From NCBI GenBank assembly GCA_020886235.1, contig AP025250.1:1158285-1222284 (forward strand): DNA of 64,000 nt, in the 5' to 3' direction. Shown piece by piece: positions 1-8,998 of this stretch; within the stretch, counting starts at the first letter, position 1, and each line of letters opens with the position of its first letter. A program made the translations under genes and the position numbers. The stretch comes from Candidatus Dependentiae bacterium Noda2021. Lineage in GTDB: Bacteria > Babelota > Babeliae > Babelales > Vermiphilaceae. The notes under the pieces were generated by a model. It did no database searches and was not told where the DNA came from. It worked only from the letters and a program-made list of their open reading frames with translations.

Positions 1-227
1 CAGCCAATAATCATTTCAAAAACACGTTTTTCAAGATCCTGTGCAAAACCATATAGGCTTGGGCCTTGCTCTTGATTCCAGTGAAGATAAATCTGCAATT
101 GTGTTTGAGAGCCGATGGTATACATGTCGGGATTTGCCACGTTAACGGCATAACCAATTCCATTAACCTCTACAATTATTAATTGCTCCATACGCTGTGC
201 AATAGTTCCGTGTAGTGTATGTATCAT
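1..227 (-). CDS. ruvA: Holliday junction branch migration protein RuvA (5' part)
   Basis: The gene reads off the left edge, so only the first 75 residues or so are present. The translation from the ATG at 227 begins MIHTLHGTIAQRME and contains VEVNGIGYAVNV, then LYGFAQDLEKRVFEMIIG. This matches the N-terminal OB-fold domain of RuvA, which binds the four-way junction as a tetramer and loads RuvB onto it. The family normally runs to about 190-200 residues, so the helix-hairpin-helix and RuvB-binding domains lie outside the window. The start is chosen because RuvA proteins begin M-I-x-x-L-x-G. The call rests on recognisable family motifs. Confidence 0.85.
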   Translation of the reverse strand, partial: MIHTLHGTIAQRMEQLIIVEVNGIGYAVNVANPDMYTIGSQTQLQIYLHWNQEQGPSLYGFAQDLEKRVFEMIIG

Positions 228-349
228 ATGATTACTTTTTTTAAAGGGTATATTCTCATTGCCAATACTAATTAGAGTGAGCTAAATTTCACAGAAAACC
301 GTTGAGATAAACATAAGCCTTAGTTATTTTTACAAAAAAAGGGATAATT

Positions 350-855
350 ATGAAACGTTTTATTTTGTATTGCGCGTTGAGTGTTTCAGGTGTACAGGCA
401 AAACACATTGTTGAAATTGACCAAACGCGCCCCGTTCATTTGCCAGTACATGAATATAATTTTGAGTTTAAAAATAAAAGCATGAAGCCAGTTCGTGTAA
501 CATTAAAAAATGGTGACAGGCTTCCAAAACAACGAGAAAATCCGCTGGTGGTAGAAGACCAGAGTGTTAATTTAGCGTTTCGTGTTGCGGGTCTTGATTT
601 AAATAAGCAAACTATTTTGATAGTTAGGTACAAAGATAAGGAAAATAAAGAGTATAAACAGACCTACCAGTTTGTGCCAACAAATCAGGCTATGACTAAA
701 AAAATTCTGGTTAAGTGGGATGGTTACAGAATAACCCTCAAGGCGGAACAATGCTTGGAAAGACAACTTCGGGCTTGTCGCTCAGGGGCAACATTGAATG
801 TGCAGGTATTAAACTTATGGCCCAGGAAAAAATTGGTTCAGCAAGTTTAAGCTGA
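350..855 (+). CDS. exported protein of the NK/GNV family, frameshifted
   Basis: No known function. The protein has a signal peptide ending near VQA (residues 1-17) and a beta-rich domain with the motif FEFKNKSMKPVRV (38-50), shared with the exported proteins at 25188-25736, 46093-46557 and 21742-22317. As sequenced the frame stops at 850. In the -1 frame, 751-855 encodes GLSLRGNI (772-795), matching GIPLKGNV and GLPLKGNV at the C-termini of two paralogs. Adding one G at the GG of 745-746 gives AGTMLGKTTSGLSLRGNI, which aligns without gaps to the 46093 paralog and yields 168 residues. The start has a good ribosome site (AAAGGGAT). The frameshift is probably a sequencing error but could be a real lesion. 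Confidence 0.7.
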
Positions 856-899
856 AAAGTGTAAAAACTATTAAAAAGCTGGAAATTGCCGTTCATTTA

Positions 900-927
900 T
901 TGACAAATACCATAAGCATGGTAGCAT
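900..927 (+). promoter_or_regulatory. sigma70-type promoter for tRNA-Gly
   Basis: TTGACA (900-905), a 16-base spacer and TAGCAT (922-927) lie just upstream of the tRNA. The -35 is perfect and the -10 is weak. A TATAAA at 934-939 is an alternative -10, but its spacing from TTGACA would be too long. Confidence 0.45.
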
Positions 928-945
928 TTACTCTATAAAATCAAT

Positions 946-1021
946 GCGGGAATAGCTCAATTGGTAGAGCGTTGCCTTGCCAAGGCAAAGGTCGCGGGTT
1001 CGAGTCCCGTTTCCCGCTCCA
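946..1021 (+). tRNA. tRNA-Gly(GCC)
   Basis: A full cloverleaf can be folded by eye. The acceptor stem GCGGGAA pairs with TTCCCGC. The anticodon arm TTGCC-TTGCCAA-GGCAA shows anticodon GCC at 979-981. The T arm contains GGTTCGAGTCC. The discriminator base is T1018 and the 3' CCA (1019-1021) is encoded in the DNA. It stands alone between an exported-protein gene and jag. Confidence 0.97.
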
Positions 1022-1180
1022 AATAAAGCTTATCCGCCTAATAATTTGGCAACCACACAAAATCTTGCTAAATTCATGAAAATCAATCTAAATATTGAGT
1101 TCCTACATAATAATAAAGCTATAACTTGGCACCATAAAGGTAATAGATAAAGTACGTTTATAAGCAAAAGGTTTTGACGA

Positions 1181-1972
1181 ATGAAATCAATGATGGAAGA
1201 AGCCTCATCAGTTTTTAAAGCTATAGAAAATTGCTGGAGCCGTGCTGGCAAGCCAGAAGAATTTACCGTTAAGATTTTAGAGTTGCCACAAAAAAATTTT
1301 TTGGGAATAACAACAAAAGCAGCAAAAATTGCGTTGTTTTTTAACCAACCTGCCAGTTCAGGAATACAATCTGTTGAGCAACCGCGCCACAAGCAGCCGC
1401 GTCAACCACAACAAGAACAAACACGTACTGCTCACACTCAAGAAAGACAAGAAAGAAGAGAGCATAGACGTCCTGAACAACAACCTCGTCCTGCTCAACG
1501 CCCTCAGCAAGCGCCTCAACAAGCGCGTGAAGACAAGGCACCTCACATTGAACGTGTAGAGCGTGTAGAGCGCAGACAAGATGCGCCTCGTGAATATAGA
1601 AGTGACAATCGTCACGACAACCGCCGTGATCAGCGTTCAGATTTTCGTTCACGTCAAAACCCACGTGGCGACCATAGAGATCAAAGAGATTCCCGTTCTG
1701 ATGTAAGCTGGAACCAAGAAATGGTAGATGCTACCCAAGAATGGCTCAAAGAAACATTGGTTATGATGGACCAGTCACATATCAATGTTCATGCAAACTA
1801 CTCTAACAACTTTCTCAAAGTTGAATTGAGCGAGCCCGTTGATTCAGATGTGCGCCAAGAAGAAGTATTATTTAAAAGTTGGACTAATCTCATTTTTGAA
1901 GTATTACGTGAAAAGTTTAAAACATCTACACGTGGTCTTCGTTTAGTAATTGAAAGCCGAAAAAAGGTTTAA
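1181..1972 (+). CDS. jag: Jag/KhpB-like RNA-binding protein
   Basis: Jag (KhpB, SpoIIIJ-associated) is a cytoplasmic RNA-binding protein usually encoded between yidC and mnmE. Residues 1-53 form the Jag N-terminal domain, with EEASSVFKAIENCW and PQKNFLGITTKAAKIAL. Residues 65-175 are a low-complexity linker rich in Arg, Gln, His and Glu. Residues 178-263 resemble the KH part (WLKETLVMMD, then LRLVIESRKKV). A clear R3H segment is not visible. mnmE follows after 9 bases, the classic jag-mnmE order, but the usual yidC-yidD-rnpA-rpmH genes are not upstream here; a tRNA is. ATGs at 1190 and 1193 are alternative starts. The basic linker could help bind RNA. Confidence 0.82.
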   Translation: MKSMMEEASSVFKAIENCWSRAGKPEEFTVKILELPQKNFLGITTKAAKIALFFNQPASSGIQSVEQPRHKQPRQPQQEQTRTAHTQERQERREHRRPEQQPRPAQRPQQAPQQAREDKAPHIERVERVERRQDAPREYRSDNRHDNRRDQRSDFRSRQNPRGDHRDQRDSRSDVSWNQEMVDATQEWLKETLVMMDQSHINVHANYSNNFLKVELSEPVDSDVRQEEVLFKSWTNLIFEVLREKFKTSTRGLRLVIESRKKV

Positions 1973-1981
1973 TTACCTCAT

Positions 1982-3352
1982 ATGCTATTAACTCATGATG
2001 ATGAAACTATAATCGCCCAGTGCACGCCCACCGGTAGCGGAGCTATTGCTTTATTGAGAATATCAGGCGTGCATGCATTGGAGATTGCTGATGCAATGGC
2101 GCGTTTTGGAACTCAAAAAAAATTAATGCATGTTGATAGCCATACCATACATTATGGATCTGTTGTGGACTCTCACGGTGCGTTAGTTGATAACGTATTA
2201 TTCATGGTCATGAAGAGCCCTCGCACTTTCACCGGTCAAGATGTTGTAGAAATTAGTTGTCACAACAATCAATTTATTATAAATGCCATTGTGCAAAGCG
2301 CGTTATCTTATGGGGCTAGGCTTGCAAAAGAAGGTGAATTTTCACGGCGAGCAGTGCTCAACAAGAAAATTGATTTGGTACAAGCAGAAGCTATCAATGA
2401 ACTTATTGGAGCGCAGACACAACAAGCGTTAAAAAAAGCCTTATCACAAGTTAATGGAAGTTTTTCACATTGGATTTCGATTATTGAAAAACAGATGATC
2501 AAAGCAATGGCTTTTTGTGAAGCAAGCTTTGAATTTATCGATGAGGAATTGGAGTTTTCAGATCAAATTACCATAATGGTCAATGAAACTCTTGCCACAA
2601 TAAGCCAGGTAAAAAAGTCATTTGATAATCAACAACATATACGCTCTGGAATAAAAATAGCATTTCTTGGTTCAGTAAATGCTGGTAAATCTTCCCTATT
2701 TAATGCGATTTTAGGAAAAAATAGAGCTATTGTCACGCCCATTGCGGGAACAACCAGAGATTCAATTGAAGCTGGTTTGACAAAAGATGGTTCGTTTTGG
2801 ACATTAATCGATACTGCTGGACTACGTATCACTCATGATGTTGTAGAACAAGAAGGTATTAAGCGATCCATGGAACAAGCACGCTTGGCTGATATCGTTG
2901 TCTTGGTTTACGACGCGTCACGCGAGCTTACGCCCCAAGAATCTGATGTGTATGAGCGCCTATTAAAAGATTTTGAGAATAAAATAGTTGTAGTTCATAA
3001 TAAAATTGATCAAAAAAATAACAATGCGTGTGAACAATTTCCAAAGGGTATAGAAGTCTCTGCTCAACAGCATTATCAAATTGATGCATTGTTAGCAGTG
3101 CTAACGGAAAAAATTCAAGCCATCACGGCACTACATGATTCGCCATTTTTACTTAATTCTCGTCAATATATTTTACTGACAACACTTGAAAACAAACTGG
3201 TGGATATTGCATCTATGCTTGAGCATCCTGAATATGAGTTGCTATCTATCCACTTTAATGATGCCTTAGCTCATTTGAGTGAATTAACTGGCAAAACAGT
3301 AAGCGAGCAAACGATGGATGCAGTGTTTAATGAGTTTTGTGTTGGTAAGTAG
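1982..3352 (+). CDS. mnmE: tRNA modification GTPase MnmE
   Basis: MnmE works with MnmG to add the carboxymethylaminomethyl group to wobble uridine 34. The 456-residue length is normal. The folate-binding N-domain shows APTG-like CTPTGSGAIALLRISG and RTFTGQDVVEISCHNN. The helical part has EGEFSRRAVLNKKIDLVQAEAI (split by the family into shorter blocks). The embedded G domain has GSVNAGKSSLFN (G1), AGTTRD (G2), DTAGL (G3) and HNKID (G4). The C-terminus FCVGK supplies the catalytic Cys of the family's FC-I/V-GK motif. It follows jag by 9 bases without a strong ribosome site, so translation may be coupled. Confidence 0.97.
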   Translation: MLLTHDDETIIAQCTPTGSGAIALLRISGVHALEIADAMARFGTQKKLMHVDSHTIHYGSVVDSHGALVDNVLFMVMKSPRTFTGQDVVEISCHNNQFIINAIVQSALSYGARLAKEGEFSRRAVLNKKIDLVQAEAINELIGAQTQQALKKALSQVNGSFSHWISIIEKQMIKAMAFCEASFEFIDEELEFSDQITIMVNETLATISQVKKSFDNQQHIRSGIKIAFLGSVNAGKSSLFNAILGKNRAIVTPIAGTTRDSIEAGLTKDGSFWTLIDTAGLRITHDVVEQEGIKRSMEQARLADIVVLVYDASRELTPQESDVYERLLKDFENKIVVVHNKIDQKNNNACEQFPKGIEVSAQQHYQIDALLAVLTEKIQAITALHDSPFLLNSRQYILLTTLENKLVDIASMLEHPEYELLSIHFNDALAHLSELTGKTVSEQTMDAVFNEFCVGK

Positions 3353-3379
3353 CGTGTTGCCTGGTTTTTTTAGGATTAC

Positions 3380-4525
3380 ATGAAGAAAAAAATTATTGTT
3401 TTAAGCAGCTCAGGTGGAGCAGGACACGTAACTGCAACACAAGCACTCAAAGATTGCCTTAGCGGCGCTTATGATGTTACGAGTATTGATTTTATGCACG
3501 TACTGCATGATATTGACTTAGTAAAAAAAATAACAAGAGGTGGGCTAGAGGCTGAACAAGTGTTTTACAATTATTGCCTCAAGCGTCGCTGGTTTGCGGT
3601 TTTGAATATTGTCTATCAAATTGGAACTTGGTATTTTGCGCTCAGAAGAAAAAAAATAACAGCTATATTTAAAAAATACATAATTGATCAAAAAGCAGAT
3701 CTTATAATATCAGTCGTTCCCATAATAAACGGTGCGCTGGCAGATGCTGCTCAAATGGCAGATGTTCCTCTAATAATAGTTCCAACCGACCTTAACGCAA
3801 AATCATTTATCAATGGTATGCACAAAACTAGCTATAATAAAATCTGTATGACACAGGCATTTGATGATGCTGATGTTGCCAATTCCATTAAACCTTCCGG
3901 TTTAATTTCTGCCCAAATTGCTACAACCGGTTTTCCGCTCCGTAAGCAGTTTTTCAATACTAAAGAAAAAAATGAATTAAAAGATTCTTACGCGATACCC
4001 AAAAACAAACCAATTATCTTTTTGATGATGGGTGGCCAAGGATCATCTACTATCATTACATTCCTTAATGAGCTCAGTAAAATTGCAAGCCCTTTTCATA
4101 TTATTGTTTGCATTGGTAAATTTGAGCAACTCAGATTAAAAATAGAAAGTTTGTCATTTCCAGCACACATTACGTATACCATCGTAGGATTTACCTCACA
4201 TATTGATGATTACATGGCAATGTCTGATTTTGCTATCACTAAATCAGGCTCAGTCAGCGTTTCAGAATCAATATACATGAATCTGCCTATGTTTTTTGAT
4301 GCAACCGGCACAATTTTGACCTGGGAGCGCTTCAATCATGCTTTTATTAAAAGTCATGGCTTTGGCCAAAGTATTACATCAGTAAAATGCATTAAACAGG
4401 TGATTGAAAATGTTTTGGCGCAACCCTCTGTCTATCAAGCGATGCACGAGAATTTAGCACAATTTCCTAAAAAAATATTTTGTGATGAAATTCCCGTGGT
4501 TGTTAAAAACTTATTAAACAGCTAA
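3380..4525 (+). CDS. MGDG synthase/UgtP-like glycosyltransferase
   Basis: The protein belongs to the GT28 group that includes plant MGDG synthase and bacterial processive diacylglycerol glucosyltransferases. These use UDP-sugars to glycosylate diacylglycerol at the membrane face. The N-terminal motif SSSGGAGHVTATQALKD (residues 9-25) is the acceptor-side signature. The C-terminal half has MMGGQGSSTIITFLNEL and the nucleotide-sugar-binding block TKSGSVSVSESIYMNLPM. Its 381 residues are typical and no membrane-spanning segment is obvious, consistent with peripheral binding. An AGGA ribosome site precedes the ATG, and the gene follows mnmE by 27 bases. MurG is less likely because the GGAGH block is of the MGDG type. 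The exact acceptor lipid cannot be read from sequence. Confidence 0.8.
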   Translation: MKKKIIVLSSSGGAGHVTATQALKDCLSGAYDVTSIDFMHVLHDIDLVKKITRGGLEAEQVFYNYCLKRRWFAVLNIVYQIGTWYFALRRKKITAIFKKYIIDQKADLIISVVPIINGALADAAQMADVPLIIVPTDLNAKSFINGMHKTSYNKICMTQAFDDADVANSIKPSGLISAQIATTGFPLRKQFFNTKEKNELKDSYAIPKNKPIIFLMMGGQGSSTIITFLNELSKIASPFHIIVCIGKFEQLRLKIESLSFPAHITYTIVGFTSHIDDYMAMSDFAITKSGSVSVSESIYMNLPMFFDATGTILTWERFNHAFIKSHGFGQSITSVKCIKQVIENVLAQPSVYQAMHENLAQFPKKIFCDEIPVVVKNLLNS

Positions 4526-4527
4526 CG

Positions 4528-4752
4528 CTACAGCTTGCTTTTAAGTTTTTTGGTGCGTACCCATGATAAATACAAGTGATCAGGTGCATCTTGTAAACGC
4601 CAACCGCGCTTTTGTAGGGGTATTAGTAAATTTTTTTGTGGTATAAAGAGACAAAAAAATTCGTTAACTTGTACCAGGTGTGGCTTGATTGGTGCCATAC
4701 ACAGCGCAGGGCTAGCATGTAATGCCAAGATAAGAATCAAGGCGCGTTTCAT
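4528..4752 (-). CDS. small exported protein, unknown function
   Basis: A 74-residue protein beginning MKRALILILALHASPALCM, a clear signal peptide with Met19 at the expected cleavage region. The mature part is only about 55 residues, rich in basic and aromatic residues, and ends KKLKSKL. The start at 4752 is preferred over a longer upstream frame because GGAAGGA lies at ribosome-site distance. It follows the similar small gene at 4754-4996 with one base between stop and start, so the two are probably co-transcribed. No family is recognised. Confidence 0.6.
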   Translation of the reverse strand: MKRALILILALHASPALCMAPIKPHLVQVNEFFCLFIPQKNLLIPLQKRGWRLQDAPDHLYLSWVRTKKLKSKL

Positions 4753-4753
4753 A

Positions 4754-4996
4754 TTATTTCCTTCCTGGATTAGCTCCCAGTGTTTTGGCTGGATTAATAT
4801 GAGCACAATGTTCTGCAAATTCAATCTGTTCTAAGAGAATTTGCGTAACTGGTTTTTTAGCTTTCATGATTTTTTCTTTATTCCCACACAGCCAAGGGGA
4901 GAAAAAGTTACAAACTTTTGCACAAAAGCTCTTTTGTTCCATAGCCTGACTAGATCCAAATGTAATCAATAGCGTAATTAAAATTAAATATTTCAT
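4754..4996 (-). CDS. small exported protein, unknown function
   Basis: An 80-residue protein with signal peptide MKYLILITLLITFGSSQA followed by Met19-Glu20. The short mature region has four cysteines (C24, C28, C36 and C64) and an acidic/basic mixture, so disulfide formation in the periplasm is possible. It is the first gene of a two-gene unit with 4528-4752. The upstream hairpin at 5014-5035 separates it from pal. The function is unknown and no homologous domain is recognised. Confidence 0.6.
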   Translation of the reverse strand: MKYLILITLLITFGSSQAMEQKSFCAKVCNFFSPWLCGNKEKIMKAKKPVTQILLEQIEFAEHCAHINPAKTLGANPGRK

Positions 4997-5008
4997 ATTT
5001 TTTCCATG

Positions 5009-5040
5009 AAAAAGGGCCTAGTTTTCACTAGGCCCTCGTT
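5009..5040 (-). terminator. rho-independent terminator after pal
   Basis: The arms GGGCCTAG (5014-5021) and CTAGGCCC (5028-5035) are perfect, with a 6-base loop. On the minus strand the hairpin is followed by TTTTTC, which fits termination of pal. A T run also follows on the plus strand, so it could work both ways. Confidence 0.8.
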
Positions 5041-5055
5041 TTTTACTAATTTTAC

Positions 5056-5703
5056 TTAGCAATTGATCAAGTTAATTTCAACACGACGGTTGAGCCATTG
5101 CTCTTGAGCACTTCCAGTTAGGGGTTTTCCATCAACCATTACCGGCATTTCTTTGCCAAGTCCTACAATGCTGATGTATTTCTCAGGAATTCCTGCAGCT
5201 ACAAGGCGTTGTTTAACTTCGTTTGCGCGATTTTCTGATAACGCAAGGTTGTATGCCTTAGCGCCGATGTCATCAGTATGTCCTTTAAGAACAATTTTGA
5301 TGTCAACTGGTTCATTTGATTTTTCGTGTTCGTCAACTATTCTTTTGATCTGTGCAATATCATATACTACGCTTTGTTCTTGAGCAGAGGTAATATGGTG
5401 CTTGTTAAAATCAAAATAAATTATTTTAAAGTCTTGTTGAACTGAGGTATCTTCTACCCAAGAAAAGTCATTATTAGCATTGTTAAGATCGTGCGCTACA
5501 GCAGCGTCGATGTCTTCTGCTAATGATAACTCATTTAAATCACCGTCATAAAAGCTTTTGATTACGGTATCTTCTGCAACTGGAATGTCTACTTCAGTCA
5601 CAACCGCATCTTGGTTGTGGCGTAAATCAATTTTACGTGTTTTACGTCCGCATCCAGCTATTCCTACCATTAATAACGCTAGGCAAAAATATTTTTTGTT
5701 CAT
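5056..5703 (-). CDS. pal: peptidoglycan-associated lipoprotein Pal (OmpA-like)
   Basis: Pal-type lipoproteins tether the outer membrane to peptidoglycan, usually with the Tol system. The signal peptide ends in the lipobox IAGC, so Cys18 is the predicted lipidated residue. Residues 19-90 form an acidic linker. From about residue 93 the OmpA C-terminal domain is clear: IYFDFNKHHI, then KGHTDDIGAKAYNLALSENRA and a C-terminal NRRVEINL. The Asp in GHTDD and the Arg in NRR are the family's peptidoglycan-binding residues. The start at 5703 is set by a strong AAGGAGA. It shows that the cell has a Gram-negative-type envelope. No tol genes are in the window. Confidence 0.88.
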   Translation of the reverse strand: MNKKYFCLALLMVGIAGCGRKTRKIDLRHNQDAVVTEVDIPVAEDTVIKSFYDGDLNELSLAEDIDAAVAHDLNNANNDFSWVEDTSVQQDFKIIYFDFNKHHITSAQEQSVVYDIAQIKRIVDEHEKSNEPVDIKIVLKGHTDDIGAKAYNLALSENRANEVKQRLVAAGIPEKYISIVGLGKEMPVMVDGKPLTGSAQEQWLNRRVEINLINC

Positions 5704-5798
5704 GATGTCTCCTTGCATGTTAAGTTTGTTCTGAAGGAATGCACCAAGACTTTAACATGTTTTTAGCCTATTTTCTACTCATTTATAGCAATATCGGC

Positions 5799-5804
5799 TA
5801 TAAT
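5799..5804 (+). promoter_or_regulatory. candidate -10 box for rng
   Basis: A perfect TATAAT lies about 65 bases upstream of the RNase G start. No convincing -35 is found at 16-18 bases, so the call depends on the -10 alone. Confidence 0.3.
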
Positions 5805-5869
5805 GTATATTTGAATAAGCCTCAATTGTTACCATATATTAAAGATAAAGCCATTACAGGCAGGCACAA

Positions 5870-7378
5870 ATGAAAAAAATTTTAATTAACGAAGACGTAT
5901 GGCAGACACGAATTGCCATTACGCGTGATGGCCTTTTGCAAAACGTTTATTTTGCGGGCCACAGCGAACATCCTTTAGAGAGGGTGTTCTTTAAAGGGAT
6001 AGTTACCAAGGTATTGCCAGGTATTCAAACTGCATTTGTTGACATAGGCCAAGAAAAAGCTGGATTTTTGCACATATCTGAAATTGACCGTGATTTGGCG
6101 ATAGAGCGTATCTCTAAGCAAATTCAGGTAGACGATGAAGAAGAAGCACCTGTTTCACGTATGCGCCAAAAAATAGACATAAGTAAAATTTTCAAAGAGG
6201 GTGATCAAATTCTTGTTCAAGTGAGCAAGGAGCCGGTATATGAAAAAGGTGCAAAGCTTTCAACATGCTTTACCTTGCCCGGCAGATTTATTGTTTTAAT
6301 GCCCAACATTCCACGCATTGGCGTTTCAAAAAAGATTGAAAACAGAGACGAGCGCAATCGCTTAAAAGATATTGTAAAATCAGCCTTACCTGAAGGTATG
6401 GGTGCTATTATTAGAACAACGTCTGAAGAAAGAAGCGCAAAAGATATCGGCAAAGATATAGCTTTTCTTTTAGAGACATGGCAAAACATACAAAAAAAAT
6501 TCACGGCAGCAAAACCCAAAGAACGCATCTACGAAGATATAGAATTGCCTTTGCAGATAGTGCGTGATCATTTAGATGATGATGTTGAGGCAGTGATTAC
6601 TGACAGTAAAGAAAGCCAGTCAAAAATATATAAGTTCATTAAAAGCATTGCCCCTGAATACACCAGCAAAGTGCACTACTACGATGGCGCTTCAGAAATT
6701 TTTGATTTCTATGGCATTGAAAAACAGATTAACGCGGGTCTTGAAAAAAAGGTTCCTCTTAAATCTGGCGGGTCTTTGATCATTGAAACAACTGAAGCTA
6801 TGACTGTTATTGATGTCAACACAGGTCGCTTTACTGGTAAAAAAAATCTTGAAGAAACGATTTTAGCGACTAATCTAGAAGCAGCTGAAGAGACGGTCAG
6901 ACAACTCCGCTTGCGCAATATTGGTGGGCTCATTGTTATTGATTTTATTGATATGAGTGTGCCTTCTAATCGTCAAAAGTTGTTTAACTTCTTTGAGAAG
7001 AACTTACGCGAACGCGATAAGTTCCAATCGGTAGTTTTAAAGATTTCTGAGTTTGGATTAGTGCAAATGACGCGCAAGCGATCAGGTATTACGTTGTATC
7101 AACAATTGACACAACGTTGCCAAACATGCCGCGGGCAAGGGTTTATTATGTCCCTAGAGACTGAAACTCAAGCAGTTTTGCGTGCGCTGAAAGCAGGTCT
7201 TAAATCAAATAAATATGGTTCGCAAGTACAGCTCGTCTTGAGTCCAGACATTTTTAAGCACGTTACCTCAGTTGAGTACAATGCAATTTTAGCATTAGAA
7301 AAAGCGTATCGTTGCAAGATCACTCTCATCTCAGAAAAAGATTTGCACAGGCATCAATACAAGATTGAGAAAAAATAA
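5870..7378 (+). CDS. rng: ribonuclease G/E family protein
   Basis: An Rng/Rne-type endoribonuclease that processes rRNA and turns over mRNA. The 502 residues match RNase G; the long C-terminal degradosome scaffold of RNase E is absent. The S1 domain at residues 36-115 includes GIVTKVLPGIQTAFVDIG and GFLHISEID. The DNase I-like catalytic part carries the two metal-binding Asp motifs VIDVNTGRFTGKKN and IGGLIVIDFIDM. The Zn-link CQTCRGQG that joins subunits follows. The ATG at 5870 begins the expected MKKILINEDVWQTRIAI. The gene stands alone after a divergent pal gene. Confidence 0.95.
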   Translation: MKKILINEDVWQTRIAITRDGLLQNVYFAGHSEHPLERVFFKGIVTKVLPGIQTAFVDIGQEKAGFLHISEIDRDLAIERISKQIQVDDEEEAPVSRMRQKIDISKIFKEGDQILVQVSKEPVYEKGAKLSTCFTLPGRFIVLMPNIPRIGVSKKIENRDERNRLKDIVKSALPEGMGAIIRTTSEERSAKDIGKDIAFLLETWQNIQKKFTAAKPKERIYEDIELPLQIVRDHLDDDVEAVITDSKESQSKIYKFIKSIAPEYTSKVHYYDGASEIFDFYGIEKQINAGLEKKVPLKSGGSLIIETTEAMTVIDVNTGRFTGKKNLEETILATNLEAAEETVRQLRLRNIGGLIVIDFIDMSVPSNRQKLFNFFEKNLRERDKFQSVVLKISEFGLVQMTRKRSGITLYQQLTQRCQTCRGQGFIMSLETETQAVLRALKAGLKSNKYGSQVQLVLSPDIFKHVTSVEYNAILALEKAYRCKITLISEKDLHRHQYKIEKK

Positions 7379-7468
7379 CCAAGTTCAATCGCGTTCTATA
7401 ATAAAATCCAAAAAATGATACACTTTAACCAATTGATGCAAACGATCTAACACTATGTGAGGCGCGCA

Positions 7469-8929
7469 ATGTCAAAATCTGTTTCTGTGCTCGACAGATA
7501 CCCGGAGTATGAAGTTACTATAGGCATGGAAGTGCATGTCCAGTTAAACACCAATACAAAGATTTTTTGTACATGTGCTAACGAAGTTATTAAACAGCCT
7601 AATACTAATATTTGTCAGATTTGTACTGGCCAGCCCGGCTCGTTGCCATGCATAAACAAAAAAGTTATTGAATATGCAGTCAAAGCAGGTCTTGCAACAA
7701 ATTGCCATTTAACCTCGCCTTCATATTTTGCGCGTAAGCATTACTTTTATCCAGACTTGCCTAAAGATTATCAAATCACCCAGGCTGAAGATCCTATTTG
7801 CCAAAATGGTTTTGTGCCTATTCGTCTTGAAGATGGATCAATAAAAAGAATTAGATTGATGCGCATTCACATGGAAGAAGATGCGGGTAAAAGTATTCAT
7901 GCTGGCCATAGCAACGAAAGCTTTGTTGACTTTAATCGAGCGGGAACACCACTACTTGAAATGGTAAGTCAGCCTGATATTTCAAGCGCGTATGAAACAA
8001 AAGAGTATTTAAAAACGTTGCGTGCCATCGTGCAATACTTAGGTATTTGCTCAGGAAACATGGAAGAGGGTGCGTTCCGTGCTGATACTAATATTTCAGT
8101 CCGTAAAAAAGGCGCAACCGCTTATGGCACAAAAGTAGAATTAAAAAATATCAACTCGTTTAAGTTTATTGGCGATGCAATTGAACATGAAATTGAACGT
8201 CAAATTGAAATGGTTGAAAATGGTGAGCGTGTAAAACAAGAAACGCGCCTGTGGGATACCAAAAACAAAAAAACTATTGCGATGCGCAGCAAAGAAGAAG
8301 CTGCTGACTATCGTTACTTGCTTGATCCTGATTTACCAGCAATTGTATTGGCACCTGACTACATTGAAAACATAAAAAAATCTATGCCTGAGTTACCTTT
8401 TGAAAAATTTGACAGACTCGTCAATCAAAAGGGACTAACTGCGTATGAGGCAGATATTTTAGTTGATGATTTGGCACTTTCTAACTACTTTGAAAAAGCG
8501 TATTCACTAGTGCCAAGCAAGTTGATTATTAATTGGATTTTGCGCGATGTTATGGGTTACTTAAAAGATCAAAAAGTTGAACTTGCTGATTTTAAAGTTA
8601 CTCCAGAACGCTTGGCGCAACTAATTGCGCTTATAGAAAAAGGCACTATCAACAATCGCTCCGCTCAAGAAGTATTTATTGATATTGCTCATACGGGTAA
8701 ATCTCCTGAAGAGATAGTCAAAGAAAAAGGTCTTGAACAAATTGGTTCAGCAGATGAGCTGGAAGCAATCATAAAAGATTTAATTGCAGGCTTTCCTGAA
8801 CAAGTTGCCCAATATAAATCTGGTAAAGATAAAATGTTTGGCTTCTTTGTGGGTCAAGCAATGGCTAAAACCAAGGGTAAAGGTGACCCGCGCGTCATAC
8901 AAGAGCTGCTTAAAAAACACCTTTCATAA
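7469..8929 (+). CDS. gatB: Asp/Glu-tRNA amidotransferase subunit B
   Basis: GatB is the kinase and tRNA-binding subunit of GatCAB, which converts misacylated Glu-tRNA-Gln or Asp-tRNA-Asn to the amide form. The protein has IGMEVHVQLNT, the zinc-type cysteine pairs FCTC and CQIC, HYFYPDLPKDYQITQ, and the C-terminal YqeY-like tail ending AKTKGKGDPRVIQELL. The ATG at 7469 gives 486 residues and has TGAGG six bases upstream; a GTG at 7457 is a weaker alternative. gatA and gatC are not adjacent, so the genes are dispersed in this genome. Confidence 0.95.
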   Translation: MSKSVSVLDRYPEYEVTIGMEVHVQLNTNTKIFCTCANEVIKQPNTNICQICTGQPGSLPCINKKVIEYAVKAGLATNCHLTSPSYFARKHYFYPDLPKDYQITQAEDPICQNGFVPIRLEDGSIKRIRLMRIHMEEDAGKSIHAGHSNESFVDFNRAGTPLLEMVSQPDISSAYETKEYLKTLRAIVQYLGICSGNMEEGAFRADTNISVRKKGATAYGTKVELKNINSFKFIGDAIEHEIERQIEMVENGERVKQETRLWDTKNKKTIAMRSKEEAADYRYLLDPDLPAIVLAPDYIENIKKSMPELPFEKFDRLVNQKGLTAYEADILVDDLALSNYFEKAYSLVPSKLIINWILRDVMGYLKDQKVELADFKVTPERLAQLIALIEKGTINNRSAQEVFIDIAHTGKSPEEIVKEKGLEQIGSADELEAIIKDLIAGFPEQVAQYKSGKDKMFGFFVGQAMAKTKGKGDPRVIQELLKKHLS

Positions 8930-8998
8930 AGAGAATCATTGCGTAATGCCAGAAAATCTGTCAACAATATCAGGTGACCCATACCATAAAGGGATTAC

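Noticed and set aside
1341..1664. Long minus-strand frames within jag
   Set aside because: They mirror the low-complexity Arg/Gln/His linker of jag; composition explains them and they lack ribosome sites.
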